The notes: generated by a model not told the origin, from the letters alone. Positions 1 through 10,619 are shown, counted from the first letter of the stretch. The stretch is DNA of 64,000 bases from Aporrectodea caliginosa (GCA_020284085.1 JACEVL010000098.1:1161467-1225466); one strand, 5' to 3'. Program-made: numbers and translations.

Positions 1-1154
1 ACTATTAGTTTCGTTGGAACTTGAAAATGCTGTCGTAAAATTAATATTGAAAATAAAGTTTATAATTGTGTATTCTGTCATGTCATAATTATACGCCCTG
101 TGTTATCGCCGTTAGAAATGAGCTAGTCCAAAATTATTCTTGGTCAGGACTAAGTACGTCTTGCGTTTGTACACTAACGGAAACACTGTTCAAGTTACGT
201 AGATACAAGATACCAAAGAATCCTTTTGATGAATAAACCCCAATCGATTACAAACCCTTTAGGTTGACTGCATTCTTCAGTTCATCTCGTATAAAATGTT
301 TACTCCTCGAGTGCACGATCCCAAAATTATGTTGGATTTAAACTAGTCACGGAATAAGATAAATCCGTTTAAACTGTATAATCCAAACAGATGTTCGTTC
401 ATTTCGATTTATAAAATTCCCAATTTCAGTTTGAATCCATCGAGATCGCACAGTTCACGAAGAACTGTTTTTTTTTCTTTTCTCTTTCGATCTATATCGC
501 AACAGACAATTATTCTAGAATAACGAATTAACTTCAAGGTCGAGTTTAACCAACAAATGACGCAATAATTCCAATATTCTTTAACGAAGTCAACGATTGG
601 CGCCAACTCTCTGGGAGCTTTGGGTGCGAATCCACCCAGAGAGAAAGTTCAGTGGGTGATATTCGTCGCACCCAGAAGAATTTGGACCTTGTATATTCAG
701 ATTTTTCACATAATCATATACCCAACATTGCATGATCTCACAGCCCGTACAGAAAATTAATAATAAGCGTCACGTGAGTTTCAAATACTTTTCTAACCAC
801 GTAACCCCTGACAAAAAAACACAAATTTTTTCTTTCTCAGAAAATATGCTAAATCTCACCTACGGCAATGTAGAACATAATAAATTTTCCCGTGGTAGAA
901 GTAGAACCCATGCACCAAGAGACGAAAGCAAAAGTCGGCGCCTATGACTTAGTCAACCCTTTCTAACTTCCGTCCATTCAACTTTTCTCGTTGAACTTCT
1001 TCCGCCAGTTTGAACCATTCGTTCTCAATCTCCGGATGGATGGGACATCGTTCATCACTATGACAACGTAGCTCTTCACTTCCTCTTGTACTTAGTCTGA
1101 TGAGGAGACAGATCTGCGAATGGCCCTGATAGGCCGGAGTTGAAAGTAGGAGGA
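1..1154. other. AT-rich intronic or upstream DNA, no gene recognised
   Basis: No open frame here resembles a known family, and none has coding-like composition. It is probably intron or 5' flank of the receptor gene whose exons start at 4564, because the TM1-TM3 exons are not visible anywhere in the window. Confidence 0.5.
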
Positions 1155-1163
1155 GCGAGATTT

Positions 1164-1215
1164 ATGTATGTATGTATGTATGTATGTATGCATGTATGTA
1201 TTGTATTGTATTTGA
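1164..1215. repeat. (TATG)n microsatellite
   Basis: About ten tetranucleotide repeats (TATG/CATG variants) directly abut the 3' end of the SINE at 1208-1578, so they probably grew from its tail. Confidence 0.9.
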
Positions 1216-1578
1216 ACACTTGTTATAGCGTACCAGATTGCCCATTCAGATGACTACTGCGCGGACACTGAGTCGGAGTTTCACGCCGAAGCGTATGCAA
1301 TTGCGAGTGATGGACTTGCCCAGGGTCCCTACGCGTATGCTTTGAGGTGGATTCGAACCCGCAACCCTCCAGCTGCAAAGCACCGAACATACCCCTACAC
1401 CACCGCGCCCCAGTATATTGCGATGTGTTGTATTGTGTGTTGTATTGTACTCCACGTTTGTCTGCGTCGAGCCACCCGCTGTCCGAGAAATTAATGTCTG
1501 ATAAACCGACTGACCGGGAAGCGAACCCGGGGCGCCGGCGTGACGAGTGCACCAACCCACTCGGCCACTCAGGATCCT
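1208..1578 (-). mobile_element. Composite SINE with two tRNA-like heads, copy 1
   Basis: Read on the minus strand, it starts with a leucine/serine-tRNA-like head (CCTGAGTGGCCGAGTGG, B box GGTTCG). A spacer rich in ATACAACAC follows, then a second tRNA-like head (A box GGTGGTGTAGGGG, B box GGGTTCGAATCC). It ends with a tail close to CAATCTGGTA...GCTATAACAAGTGTTC and a TACAATAC repeat. The second copy at 25269-25665 has the same order and length. Both heads could act as internal Pol III promoters. The open frames across it are by-products of the tRNA-like sequence. Confidence 0.85.
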
Positions 1579-1918
1579 TAAGTAGCTCAGTCCAAACATT
1601 TCCTTTCACTGGTAAACAAGGCATTTCGTGCGCATGCGTGTACTTGATGGCATTTTATGTTGGCGATAAGTGGCTCCCTCTAGACGCTCCCCTGGACTTC
1701 TTCTGCGGTGCTGAAGCTAAGAGTGCGTTCATCAAAGGTTATTAACCTCTCCTCTGCTAAAAATAAAATCATCGGAAATAAGTACAAGTACGCACTGGAC
1801 AATTACTACGGAGCATTTTATTACACCACACAAAAGCGCATATATAGGGCCTACTGTATAGCCTATACACATAAATATATACAATTATACATACATGGAT
1901 ATAAATTATGTACATAAT
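1579..1918. other. Unassigned spacer
   Basis: No coding similarity was seen; it lies between the SINE and a long CATA-rich tract. Confidence 0.5.
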
Positions 1919-2280
1919 GCGCACAAACATGCATACATACATACATACATGCATATCTGCTAACATACATATAATACACACATACAAACATACATACATA
2001 CATACATACATACATGCATATCTGCTAACATACATATAATACACACATACAAACATACATACATACACACATACAGACATACATACAAATGCAAATACAT
2101 GCATGTATACATACATACATTCTTATATACATTCAAACATACATACATAAATAAGTAAATACTTACATTCATACACACATACAAACATACATACATACAC
2201 AGGCTACATATATACACACATGCATAAACATAGGCCTACATACATATATTATACGTATATATACACATATACGTACATTC
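1919..2280. repeat. Degenerate (CATA)n tract with an internal duplication
   Basis: Interrupted CATA repeats. A roughly 65-bp block containing GCATATCTGCTAACATAC occurs twice (about 1950 and 2015). The cysteine- and tyrosine-rich reverse frames are low-complexity artefacts. Confidence 0.9.
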
Positions 2281-2680
2281 GCGTTGTATATTATGGGTCT
2301 CCTACGGCGTCTGAAGCAGGCAGGGATCATGATGGGTCTTAGCTGTGTAGCGAGTGCCTTCGGGAGATTTCCTGGAATGCGTCATATAAATTGGCAGATG
2401 CTAACAGTCGGCTGCTCCTTTCTTTAACCTCAGAGCCTCCGGTTCGATTCGCGTGGAATTGGCTGGGCGCTTTTACGACGCGGTAACCCCCAGCGAGGGG
2501 TTGGGTAGGGGTGGGTGCTGTGCCCTTTGGTGCTTCGGGAGATGTCTGTAGCTTCTGCGGGTTCAACCTCGACGGGTTGAGGTCTGTTCTCGGTGGAGAG
2601 ATGTTGATTGAGGTACTGATGAAATGGACGATGAGTCAAGTTGGCGTAAACAGGAATAAAAAGAAAGTCGGACAGAAAGG
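2281..2680. other. Unassigned spacer
   Basis: A B-box-like GGTTCGATTCGC occurs near 2451 with no convincing A box, so this may be a decayed tRNA-derived repeat. Nothing else is supported. Confidence 0.4.
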
Positions 2681-3085
2681 GAGGAAGGGAAGGAAAGAGG
2701 GGAGGAGGGACGGACGTGTGAATGAATGAATGGACGGATGGATGGAACGATTGAGGGAAGGAGGGAAGGAGGGATGGGTGAATGGACGCATTGATCGGCT
2801 TATATAGGCAGACAGACAGAGAGATAGAGACACAGATAGACAGACGGATAGACAGAAGAACAGACAGACAGAGACATGGACGGAGAGATAGACAGAGAGA
2901 TATGCAGACACACAGACAGAGAGGCAGACAGACAGGTAGAGACAGACAGATAGACAAACAGACACATAGACAGACAGTCAGAGATATATCAGTAAGCAGA
3001 TAGAGGCAGGCAGACAGATAGACAGACAGATAGACAGACATACAAGCAGACAGACAGAATGATAGACCGACCTCCCGACAGACAG
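2665..3085. repeat. Purine-rich (GGGA/GGAA)n followed by (CAGA)n/(GATA)n microsatellite
   Basis: An irregular polypurine tract to about 2790 is followed by CAGACAGA/GATAGACA repeats to about 3070. The long reverse frames rich in SVCLSVCL come from this repeat. Confidence 0.9.
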
Positions 3086-3540
3086 ACACAGAGCAACAAC
3101 AGTCGTAAACCTGGTCCCTGGATGTCTCTTTCTGTTGAACATGGGATTCGGTCAATGCCCTTTGACCCCGCTGCCGTAAAAACCGAACGGTCACAACAGC
3201 CGCATTGAGGGATGAAGTCCGACCCTTTGAGACCCACCATCACCGTAAAACCAATTCCCCACTCGTCCAATATTCACCCTCACCCCACCCAATTTCCTCC
3301 AGTTACCCGTGTCCGTTGAGCCACAGGGACACATCAATGTTGACCAGGCGGGATGAACTACCTCAGTAAAAATGAGCACAATAAATCGGAGGCCACCTCG
3401 CGGCGGCGGTGTTACTCAGCTGTGGTCATTTTATTGTTCTCTTCCGCTGAATTATGTACTGTATCTTAGAAGGTAATAGATTAAATTGGACTTTTCTTGC
3501 GCTGCATTATTTCCATTTTGGTTTTATTACACTTATGTAC
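3086..3540. other. Unassigned spacer
   Basis: No coding or structural signal was recognised. Confidence 0.4.
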
Positions 3541-3826
3541 ATCATCCATCCATCCATCCATCCATCCATCCATCCATCCATCCATCCATCCATCCATCCA
3601 TCCATCCATCCATCCATCCATCCATCCATCCATCCATCCATCCATCCATCCATCCATCCATCCATCCATCCATCCATCCATCCATCCATCCATCCATCCA
3701 TCCATCCATCCATCCATCCATCCATCCATCCATCCATCCATCCATCCGTCCGTCCGTCCGTCCGTCCGTCCGTCCGTCCGTCCGTCCGTCCGTCCGTCCG
3801 TCCGTCCATCCATCCATCCATCACAT
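3541..3826. repeat. (CATC)n array switching to (CGTC)n and back
   Basis: About 51 CATC units run from 3543. From about 3748 there are about 14 CGTC units, then a few CATC units to about 3822. All three frames stay open on both strands (HPSI and WMDG repeats), which is purely a product of the 4-bp period. Confidence 0.95.
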
Positions 3827-3879
3827 TTTCAAGTTCGTTCAGAACATACATGTAAAGTCAGTCTGTACTTTTTTGCCGT

Positions 3880-3962
3880 GCTGGACTCGGGAGCACCTCT
3901 TGGTAGTCCTCTTGAAGGGGCGCTATATACATTTATGAATGAATAAATAAATGAATGACAGT
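3880..3962 (+). mobile_element. SINE 3' tail remnant
   Basis: CTCGGGAGCACCTCTTGG...GGGGCGCTATATACATTTATGAATGAATAAAT matches the tail consensus (GGGAGCGCCTCT...GCGCTATATAAAT plus a 4-bp repeat) seen at 35520-35600, 56290-56360 and 25610-25650. Confidence 0.7.
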
Positions 3963-4125
3963 GTTAGTAAGCGAGCAGTGTTGAGATAATACTCTAGAGA
4001 AGTTACTACATATAACAGTCGAGTTCCCGCAGGCAGGCACACTACAACCAATGTATTCCCACATTCTCATGTACACTCATAAGCACACATTATGTTCCTT
4101 TGATCGTTCTGGTCAGTGCTACCAC

Positions 4126-4505
4126 TCCTTGGGATTTCTCCCTAGATCTTGGGATTTTGGGGTCGTCTTGGGATCTGGGGATTTTTTACAGCAATCTTGG
4201 GATTTTTGTAGCGTCTACAGATTAGTTTTACCGTACTTTTCAACAGTGACAGCGAATCAGTTTAGAAAAAAGTCGACGAGTGAAAGACGTTTATTATTAT
4301 TGCAACTTGTGAACATTGTAATTTTTTTAATTCTATGTTATGCTCAGGGTTTTTGCCAGTTCTTAGCTCGGCATTTTTGGAACAATTGTGATTGCTAACA
4401 CGCATATCACATTTCATCACGTTTTCTTTTTCAGTAACTTGGGATTCTTTGGTGCACTTTTGGCCAATCTTGGGAATTTTTTTGAAGATATTGGGATTTC
4501 TGAAA
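4126..4505 (+). repeat. Scattered CTTGGGATTTT repeats in the intron
   Basis: At least seven copies of (C/A)TTGGGATTT or close variants occur between 4128 and 4500, just upstream of the splice acceptor of the receptor exon at 4564. The frames that cross them are not coding. Confidence 0.6.
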
Positions 4506-4563
4506 ATGGTGATTGGTAGCACTGGTTCTGATTACAATTGGTTCTTGCTTCGTTTTTTCCCAG

Positions 4564-5447
4564 GTACACAGCCATAACGCAACCGATTCGCTACGCCAAG
4601 CAGCGCAACTCGAAGCGCGTATACGTGATGCTCGCTCTCGTCTGGATCGTATCCGTCGCCATATCGTCTCCGATAGCGCTCGGAATGAACTACACGGAGC
4701 GTCGCCAGAACCAACATCCCTCTTTGTGTATCTTCTACAACGCGGACTTCATCATCTTCTCTTCCATGGGGTCCTTCTACATCCCCTGCCTGGTCATGCT
4801 CCTTCTCTACGTTCGTATGTTCCGGACGATTCGCCAGAGGGCGAGGCTGTCTGTCCTTCGACGCGCCTCCACGCGACCGGACACCGGGAGTCCCCGTCGG
4901 ACGTGGAGCAACCAGCTGGCTGGACAAGAGGCGATTCCGATGCGCCCCCGGGGGAGCTCAGATGCCGCCGGTGGTGGTCCGTGCGAGGAGGGAACCCCCG
5001 TACTGAGGGGCGATAGAGACATGACGCCCAGGGAAAGATGGAGGATCAGCGAGAGCCTCGATGAAACGACCTGCCCCCTCTGCCCAAAGCCGAGCCAGCG
5101 CGACGACGGTAGCGAGTCGGCCACGGCGGTTGAGCTCATGCCGCTATCGCCACCTGGCGAATGCCACGGAACTGCAGCCGCACGTGAGGAGCGCGATGAT
5201 TCGTTAAGGCGAGTGCTGCCATCTGGCGAATGTCACCCGCTGTCGACCGTACATGTGGCTCCACCTGGCGAATGCAAGGACGATGCGCAGGAAGAACGCA
5301 GGAGGATGACGAGTTATTTGAGGACGGCGCGGATGAGTGTAACGAAGCTGAACTGGTATCTGCGTCAGTGGCCGAGTCAATCGAGGAAGGATCGTTCGGC
5401 GACGAGGAGGGAACGCAAGGCAACGAAAACTCTGGCCATCGTCCTTG
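4564..5447 (+). CDS. D2-like dopamine/biogenic-amine GPCR, internal exon (TM4 to start of TM6)
   Basis: This exon of a rhodopsin-class amine receptor is bounded by an acceptor (TTTTTTCCCAG, AG at 4562-4563) and a donor (GTAAGC at 5448). It opens in the codon for R of the DRY motif (RYTAITQPIRYA), the start of intracellular loop 2. TM4 follows (VYVMLALVWIVSVAISSPIA), then the loop-2 cysteine in LCIFYNADF. TM5 reads FSSMGSFYIP, with the three serines that in D2 receptors contact the catechol. A roughly 180-residue loop 3 comes next, and the exon ends at ATKTLAIVL, the start of TM6. A long loop 3 with a short tail is typical of Gi-coupled D2-like receptors. The exon is clearly GC-richer than its surroundings. 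The upstream exons (TM1-TM3) are not seen here. The identification is by motif; the exact amine ligand is inferred. Confidence 0.92.
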
Positions 5448-5489
5448 GTAAGCGTAAAAATAACAATCGTAACATTAATGGTTACAGGT

Positions 5490-5810
5490 ATTGTATTGTA
5501 TTTGGCCATTTATAAAGCACTTCTCTTTGGAAGAGCCTTACAGAAGCGCTCCCAATGCGAACAACCCCGAGAGAAAAGGCAGGATTTTAATTTAGAAAAA
5601 AAATGAAGATAGACTAACATTAATGATGGTGGAGCGGTCCATTCCACAGAGAGGGACCAATGCAGACAAAGGATCTGGATTGAGCCATGGCGGTCCTGAG
5701 GCGGTGAACAAAGAGGCCGGCCAGAGGATTAAATAGGACGCAGCAAAGTGGCAGAGAGGGGGCGAAGAATGAGATCGCAATGATACTTCGGAGCAAGATC
5801 GAGTTGAGAC
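5490..5810 (-). mobile_element. CR1/L2-type LINE 3' end fragment
   Basis: The minus strand shows decayed codons resembling the conserved C-terminus of CR1/L2 polymerases (WNGPPPSL...F..KLKSCLF). The 3' end AGCGCTTCTGTAAGG...GTGCTTTATAAATGG and an AATACAATAC tail follow. A related piece lies at 47040-47160. Confidence 0.6.
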
Positions 5811-6117
5811 TTAAGTATTAAAGTAAGAATTTTCAAATGTATTCGGACAGATACAGGTATATTATCAATTATTGACGGGTCTTCTCCCGCTTTGAATCTT
5901 CCCATTGACAGTGTACGGTCAGGTGTATTCAGACAATAAAAATATAATTAAACTCTTGCCATGAAATCCGTTATTGGAATCCAAGGCGCAGATAACGTAA
6001 AATCGTCCACATCGGCCATAAATAAGATGTCTTTAACAATGGAAGCTAAGCTGACAGTGTCATAAAGTTAAAAAACGGACTAGAAACAAGTTATTTGAAA
6101 TAAAATGATCCAGTTGG

Positions 6118-6153
6118 ACACCTTAAAAATGGATTCGAGATGCGCAATATATA
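6118..6153 (-). promoter_or_regulatory. Minus-strand TATA unit (P1-like) inside the receptor intron
   Basis: On the minus strand TATATA (6153-6148) is followed 30 bases later by AGGTGTCC, a variant of the P1 arrangement (see 6981). Similar minus-strand units precede the copied exons (about 12225-12262, weaker near 10165-10205). Antisense initiation is inferred only. Confidence 0.4.
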
Positions 6154-6312
6154 AATGTTTTCGTCGACATTCATCGTTAGTAGGTACCTACTACCGCCAA
6201 ATAAGGTCGACGTTAACGGTCCTGGCAGACTTAAGATGAGTTTAATAACGACTATGATGATATTAATTATATATATATTTATACGTGTATGTTTGTGTGT
6301 CTGTTTGGTTAG

Positions 6313-6548
6313 CTGTCTTCCTGTTCTGCTGGGTGCCTTTCTTTACGCTGAACATCATCAACGCCGTCTGCATCCGATACAACCTGTTTGATCTGTCTGG
6401 TATCTGCCACATCCCGCCTTCTCTCTTCTCTTTCTTCGTTTGGCTCGGATACATCAACAGCTCCATCAACCCAATCATCTACACCATCTTCAACGTCGAC
6501 TTCAGAAGAGCCTTCGACCGTCTTCTCCGTAAACCATGCAACAACTGA
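6313..6548 (+). CDS. D2-like receptor terminal exon (TM6, TM7, helix 8)
   Basis: After the acceptor AG at 6311-6312 the frame gives the rest of TM6 with FCWVPFF (the CWxP switch). An extracellular loop with two cysteines follows ([18 protein letters not shown]), then TM7 ([21 protein letters not shown], NPxxY motif), then helix 8 ([15 protein letters not shown]) with a cysteine near the end suited to palmitoylation. The stop is TGA at 6546. The very short tail matches D2-like receptors. The downstream 3'UTR contains tandem AATAAA-bearing repeats. This is the only complete, undamaged copy of the exon in the window and, with 4564-5447, forms the expressed gene. Confidence 0.93.
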
Positions 6549-6700
6549 AACCCAGTAATGGGATGTTACCCTGAACTGGATGTTCCCTAGACCGGAACTT
6601 GGCCCTCAATAAACCGGGACTTTGGCCCTCAATAAATCGGAACTTTGGACCTCACTAGACCGAAAGTTCGGACCTCACTAAGCCAAATGTCATATGCTTG
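6549..6700 (+). repeat. 3'UTR minisatellite carrying AATAAA signals
   Basis: Units of about 23-28 bp near CCTCAATAAACCGGAACTTTGGA are repeated four to five times. At least two units contain AATAAA within CTCAATAAA, so poly(A) signals are built into the repeat. The same block follows the exon copies at 11230-11370, 12690-12870, 17060-17290 and 28860-29020. Confidence 0.75.
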
Positions 6701-6980
6701 CTATATAGCGTAGGGTGGATGTCGACAACCTCTAGTTTATAAGAATGTCGATTAACACTGGCAACTATTAATGGGATAATTAATACTGAAAGCAACATTG
6801 CAGGAAAGCCTTACGGAACAGTTGCTTCCCATCGACATTAATGTATTAGGATGTCTGTCACTACTCTAATTGAAACAAAATAAATCGTGAAACAACTTAA
6901 AAGCTTCTTTCATGTACCATACATAATATTTAAATCGTCAGAGAAAGGGCTAAATCTGAAATTGTAGTTAAAAGTAAATT

Positions 6981-7140
6981 TATATAGCAGTATAAGCCAT
7001 CTTAAAAGAGGTGTTCAAATTCAACGGTTTATTTTCAACATTGTGGTTACAATGGCGCCTCTGCATCCACTCATTAAATTTTGACTAGCCTAATTAGCGT
7101 AACGCACACCATGATTTCGCAGTTAATTCACCTAACCAGG
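6981..7140 (+). promoter_or_regulatory. P1 unit: TATA box plus CTTAAAAGAGGTGTT
   Basis: TATATAG at 6981, then CTTAAAAGAGGTGTT at 7001, exactly 20 bases from the box start. TTCAACGG, a GCATCCACTCATTAA block and an ATTAGCGTAACGCAC block follow. The layout looks like a TATA promoter and the start of a short transcript; no transcript can be shown from sequence. Confidence 0.45.
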
Positions 7141-7242
7141 AATACACCATGACATCTGACATTTAATTTGGTTAAAAATTGATTCCGTTCTGCAAAGTCT
7201 AAACGTACATTTGGACTTCACTGAAATGCTTGCATTTTATCA

Positions 7243-7440
7243 TATATAAATTAAAAGTGAACGATGAAAATCAACTAACGGCATTGTAGTAGTGCCAGTC
7301 TCAAGCCTGGAGAAGGAAGGAGGATGACGCTAATCATCTTTGTTATTATACGACGTCGTTAAACAACAGGAACTAACCATCAATGAAAGTCAGTTTGAAG
7401 AATGATTTTGTAAACGGTCGTGGCAGACATTGAATGTCGC
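7243..7440 (+). repeat. P2 unit: TATATAAA, GATGAAAATCAAC and paired small hairpins
   Basis: TATATAAA at 7243 is followed by ATGAAAATCAAC at 7264, the hairpin GGCATT-GTAGT-AGTGCC (7280-7296) and CCAGTCTCAAGCCTGG. An AGGAGGATGACGC tract and CGTCGTTAAACAAC come next. Copies lie near 16150, 17908, 29618, 50690 (+) and 40560, 44820, 47450, 62010 (-). Confidence 0.55.
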
Positions 7441-7830
7441 TAACTCAGTGCAACAGATTTAGTCTCTTTAAATCTCTGATATTAGTTTGAACGATTGGAT
7501 GGGTAGATGATCAGAGAGTTTTCGGCATTCGAGGGAGGACATTCCAGAGTTGTGGCACAGTGCGATAATAATGGATCAGATGGGGAATTTAAAACGGGTA
7601 GTTACTGAGGCACGGATAAGGGTGGTAATTTTGGTGGGTATTCAGGTTGATCGTGATGATTTGGTAGTGATGGGGTTTCACAGCTACATATATGATGTGA
7701 GTATTACCAGGGAGTTGGAGGTTAGCCAAAGGTCTTGGAAATGACTTCTTTCTTACGGGATTCTCAGCCAATGGAGACATTTAAGATAGGATTCATATCG
7801 TAATGTTCTCTTTTCTTAATAAGTTTAGTA
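7440..7830 (+). repeat. M3 repeat block
   Basis: A conserved block with anchors CTGATATTAGTTTGAACGAT, GTTGATCGTGATGATTTGG, GGGAGTTGGAGGTTAGCC and CAGCCAATGGA. It normally sits between P2 and the next P1. Copies lie at 8390-8700, 16370-16760, 18110-18360, 26040-26310 and 29890-30240 (+), and 44100-44480 and 61440-61780 (-). It has no lasting open frame. Confidence 0.7.
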
Positions 7831-7884
7831 GAGTAGAAGGCCAGCTTTATTCACGAACACGTAATGCTTGGCAACTGCTTGGTT

Positions 7885-8060
7885 TATATAGGTATGGAAA
7901 TAGCCTTAAAAGAGGTGTTGAAAACAGCGGTTGACTGCGTTAATATTTGTGCTAACGTTGTATCTCCTACATCCATTAATTGATTTATTTGATCTTATCT
8001 CCCATTATCTAGCGACATATTGTCACAGTTAAAATGAGATTAAATGACAGTAATACACTT
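7885..8060 (+). promoter_or_regulatory. P1 unit
   Basis: TATATA at 7885 and CTTAAAAGAGGTGTT at 7905 have 20-base spacing, although the 14 intervening bases are unrelated to those at 6981. A CTACATCCATTAATTGA block follows, then AGCGACATATTGTCAC near 8012. Confidence 0.45.
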
Positions 8061-8130
8061 CATAAGTTAGACTTTAAAGGACAGTAAAACCGTATAACGT
8101 GATTTATTTTGGTAACTGTTCAATGTATTG

Positions 8131-8245
8131 CAAATAGAAAACCATAAAATACCTTAAAAGAGGTGTTGAAATCAACTAAGTAGAAAATAATTAATATACA
8201 AAGTCCAATAGGACACCTTTAGAACCTTTCTCATATCGGTTATAT
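8131..8245. promoter_or_regulatory. Facing pair of P1-type motifs
   Basis: On the plus strand CTTAAAAGAGGTGTT is at 8153, with a decayed TATA. About 60 bases downstream the minus strand carries an AGGTGTCC motif (8216-8210 region) with a TATAAC-like box near 8242. The pair at 25791-25890 has the same layout. Confidence 0.4.
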
Positions 8246-8329
8246 GTTAATCATTGAAAGTACTTTATGCAATTCAGCTTGGTACCTATACCTAAGTGAT
8301 AACGGCGAGTCACTCGCAACGGTCGTGGC

Positions 8330-8700
8330 AGACATACATGGACAAGGCCGCTAGATCAATGAATACTTAAACTCTTTACTAAGACGCAGTGATCTTAGTC
8401 TCTGTAACTGTTTATTAATATCTGACATTGGTTTGAACGATTCGATGAATAGAGGATCGGAGAATTTTCAGGAAAGAGATCGTTCCGGAGTCGAGGTGCT
8501 GTGTGATATATGGATCGGATAGAGAGTACAGGATGAGGAACTACTTGGGGACGGGCAAGGATAAGGAAAGGGAGTAAACCTGGTCCCTGGAGTAAACGGG
8601 TAGTTCGGGTCGTGGCGGTTATTGGATGGTTTATTAGGAACTGAATGTCTTTGGTGATTTTCAGCCAAATGATTCATTTTAGATGGGAGTGATATGAAAA
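8330..8700 (+). repeat. M3 repeat block, second copy
   Basis: Begins with the CAACGGTCGTGGCAGACAT lead-in, then TTTGAACGATTCGATG and CGTTCCGGAGTCGAGGTG anchors. It is shorter and more diverged than the copy at 7440, and a (TTCA)n stretch lies just beyond at about 8730. Confidence 0.6.
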
Positions 8701-8983
8701 TATCCTGGTGACAACATTACAGCTCCTGATCATTCATTCATTCATTCGGGAATTTATATATTGATCATGTCCTCGCTTCTCCAGTGGATGATGATTTTTT
8801 TATTAAGACTTTACATCGACTGAGGATTTGGACTTCAAAATAATGGCGCTATAAAAGTCATTTGATTGGATTGGATTATATTAGATTAGAACAGTATTGG
8901 ATTAGATGAGGTCCTCTTCACCTTATTACTTTTCAGAACAAGTCGATCCCGATCTAAATTATAAGAACGACAGCTGCGAGTTT
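8701..8983. other. Diverged repeat-unit DNA
   Basis: Contains (ATTC)n near 8730 and a GGATTGGATTATATTAGATTAGAA stretch near 8868 that recurs at 26455 and, inverted, at 46835. No gene was seen. Confidence 0.5.
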
Positions 8984-9140
8984 TATATACAGATCGTATT
9001 GACCTTTAAAGAGGTGTTTAAAATCAACGGCCATTTGTTCCTTCGTCTCCAGCCTCATCTGCAATCACAGATGTTGTTTCATTAGCAGATTACAAGGACT
9101 GATGTCGCTAATCTGGCTCCTCGCCATCGAAAACGGATTT
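8984..9140 (+). promoter_or_regulatory. P1 unit
   Basis: TATATA at 8984 and CTTTAAAGAGGTGTT at 9004 (spacing 20), followed by TAAAATCAACGG. The inverted paralogue is at 46755-46580. Confidence 0.45.
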
Positions 9141-9407
9141 GTTGAAAGGCGATTAACTCGAATTTATAATATAGACGAATTGTTTAGAGTCCTTTTGAAT
9201 TCTCCCTCTTCAAATTGTTTCATGATGTTATGTTTAACATAACTCGAAATTTTATTATTTCTCAAAACCGGAATCTGATAGTTCGCCTAAACATTTTCCA
9301 AACAGAGTTCTTATTTCGCGAAAGTTCGCGGTGCAAATCATCGACCTGTTCCAACTAAGAGGGCGATAAGAAACACCATCATTATTAATAAGCGTGACTG
9401 TGCCGTT

Positions 9408-9570
9408 TATATAGACGTAGGAAAGCCTTGAAAAGAGGTGTTTAAAATCAACAGTTAACGACGCTGAGCATTTGGATAACTGGGGTACGTCGTGCAGCCA
9501 ACCATTAAGTCTGTGCATTAGCGTCCGATATTTAGCGACATCTTGCGGCCACTTGAACGGATGAATTCAG
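9408..9570 (+). promoter_or_regulatory. P1 unit ending in an AACGACATC-type block
   Basis: TATATA at 9408 and AAAAGAGGTG at 9431 (spacing 23, as at 6981). Then TTTAAAATCAAC, a GTGCATTAGCGTCC block and ATTTAGCGACATCTTGCGG at about 9530, some 120 bases from the TATA box. The inverted paralogue is at 46337-46190. Confidence 0.45.
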
Positions 9571-10512
9571 AATTACTTACCAGACAATTATAATTATATA
9601 ATGTGCAGTTTCTATTAAGAAACGTAGACGTTTTTATTCTCTGGTTCAACGATACCATTTCACACTTTAAATAATGCAATCAGCTAACACTTGAAAATCA
9701 TTTCCATGCAAAGCATACATGAAATCCACACCTACTCTTCGAACACGATTTTCTATATTAAATTTATGGCCCGTTTCCAAGCTGTGTCATCTCAGCTAAA
9801 TTAGTTGTCAAAAATTCGACTTGTCTCATGACAGTTCAGCACGCTTATCACTACACTATTGAGCAATGAGTTATATTATAGCAATGAGAAATTAAGAGGC
9901 GAAGAAAGGATAACAACAATATTATTATTATGTGTACGAAACACACATGGAAAAAATTTTTTTCAACACGCTAGAGAGCATTTTAGTACATAAACTCTAG
10001 TGTTTTATTATCATTAAGTTTTTACACTGAAATCCATTATTTGAAACAACAGCTCAGGCAGCAATATTATTATACAATGTCATGTGTTTAAACAATTAAA
10101 GCTGAACTAACAAGGTCATCAAGTTTCAAAACGCATCGGAAGCAACAAACTTGATATAGAACGGTCGATCCATAGACACCTTAAAATTAATAAACTCCGC
10201 GCTATATTTAATAAATTTTTCATCGCTTGCTATCTTTCACGCAAGCATGGAAATGCATGGAGCCATAAGATGTCGATAACAAAAATAATTGTTTAAGTAA
10301 ATAATAATTATAATCCCCGTTTACTCAAAAGGCCTTGCATTTATCGCAGATATGGGACGTCATCTGACACAGGCGATGGACGAAGTCTGAGAGACGACCT
10401 TTCTCTTTCAAAGACTTTCGTTGACAATTCAGCGCTTTAACGCTGTGGCCTTCGCCGGTTCTTTTGTTGACCCTTAGCCCGAGATGGAAGAGGGATAGCC
10501 TTTCCAGTTACA
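9571..10512. other. Diverged repeat DNA between units
   Basis: About 9580-9900 is an inverted paralogue of 45840-46180 (shared anchor AGACGTTTTTATTCTCTG). The later part resembles the receptor intron near 6030-6160. No coding signal. Confidence 0.55.
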
Positions 10513-10529
10513 CTAGATTATTGATGATG

Positions 10530-10619
<90 letters not shown>

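Larger units (their letters stand above)
5448..6312 (+). other. Intron between the last two receptor exons
   Basis: The donor is G|GTAAGC and the acceptor TTTGGTTAG|CT. Phase is 1 on both sides, and joining the exons restores [17 protein letters not shown], which matches the family length exactly. The intron holds a CR1/L2-type LINE end (5490-5810) and a minus-strand TATA unit (6118-6153). Its 3' half (about 5860-6312) recurs before the exon copy at 12454, around 11990-12453. Confidence 0.85.

Noticed and set aside
1096..1150. CTGATGAGGAGACAG resembling a hammerhead ribozyme core
   Set aside because: No GAAA box and no paired stems II and III at the required places; only the CTGATGA string matches.
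1769..2217. Cysteine- and tyrosine-rich reverse frames
   Set aside because: Translations of the CATA microsatellite; no complexity outside the repeat.
2430..3003. 254-residue reverse frame with a repetitive SVCLSVCL membrane-like stretch
   Set aside because: Produced by the CAGA/GATA microsatellite; the apparent membrane segments are repeat artefacts.
3454..3946. HPSI- and WMDG-repeat proteins in all frames of both strands
   Set aside because: A 4-bp repeat without stops leaves every frame open; not evidence of a gene.
6981..7040. P1 motif as a spliced-leader RNA gene (AG|GTGTTT as donor)
   Set aside because: No Sm-binding site or three-stem fold follows, and the donor context is weak; kept only as an unexplained TATA-headed unit.
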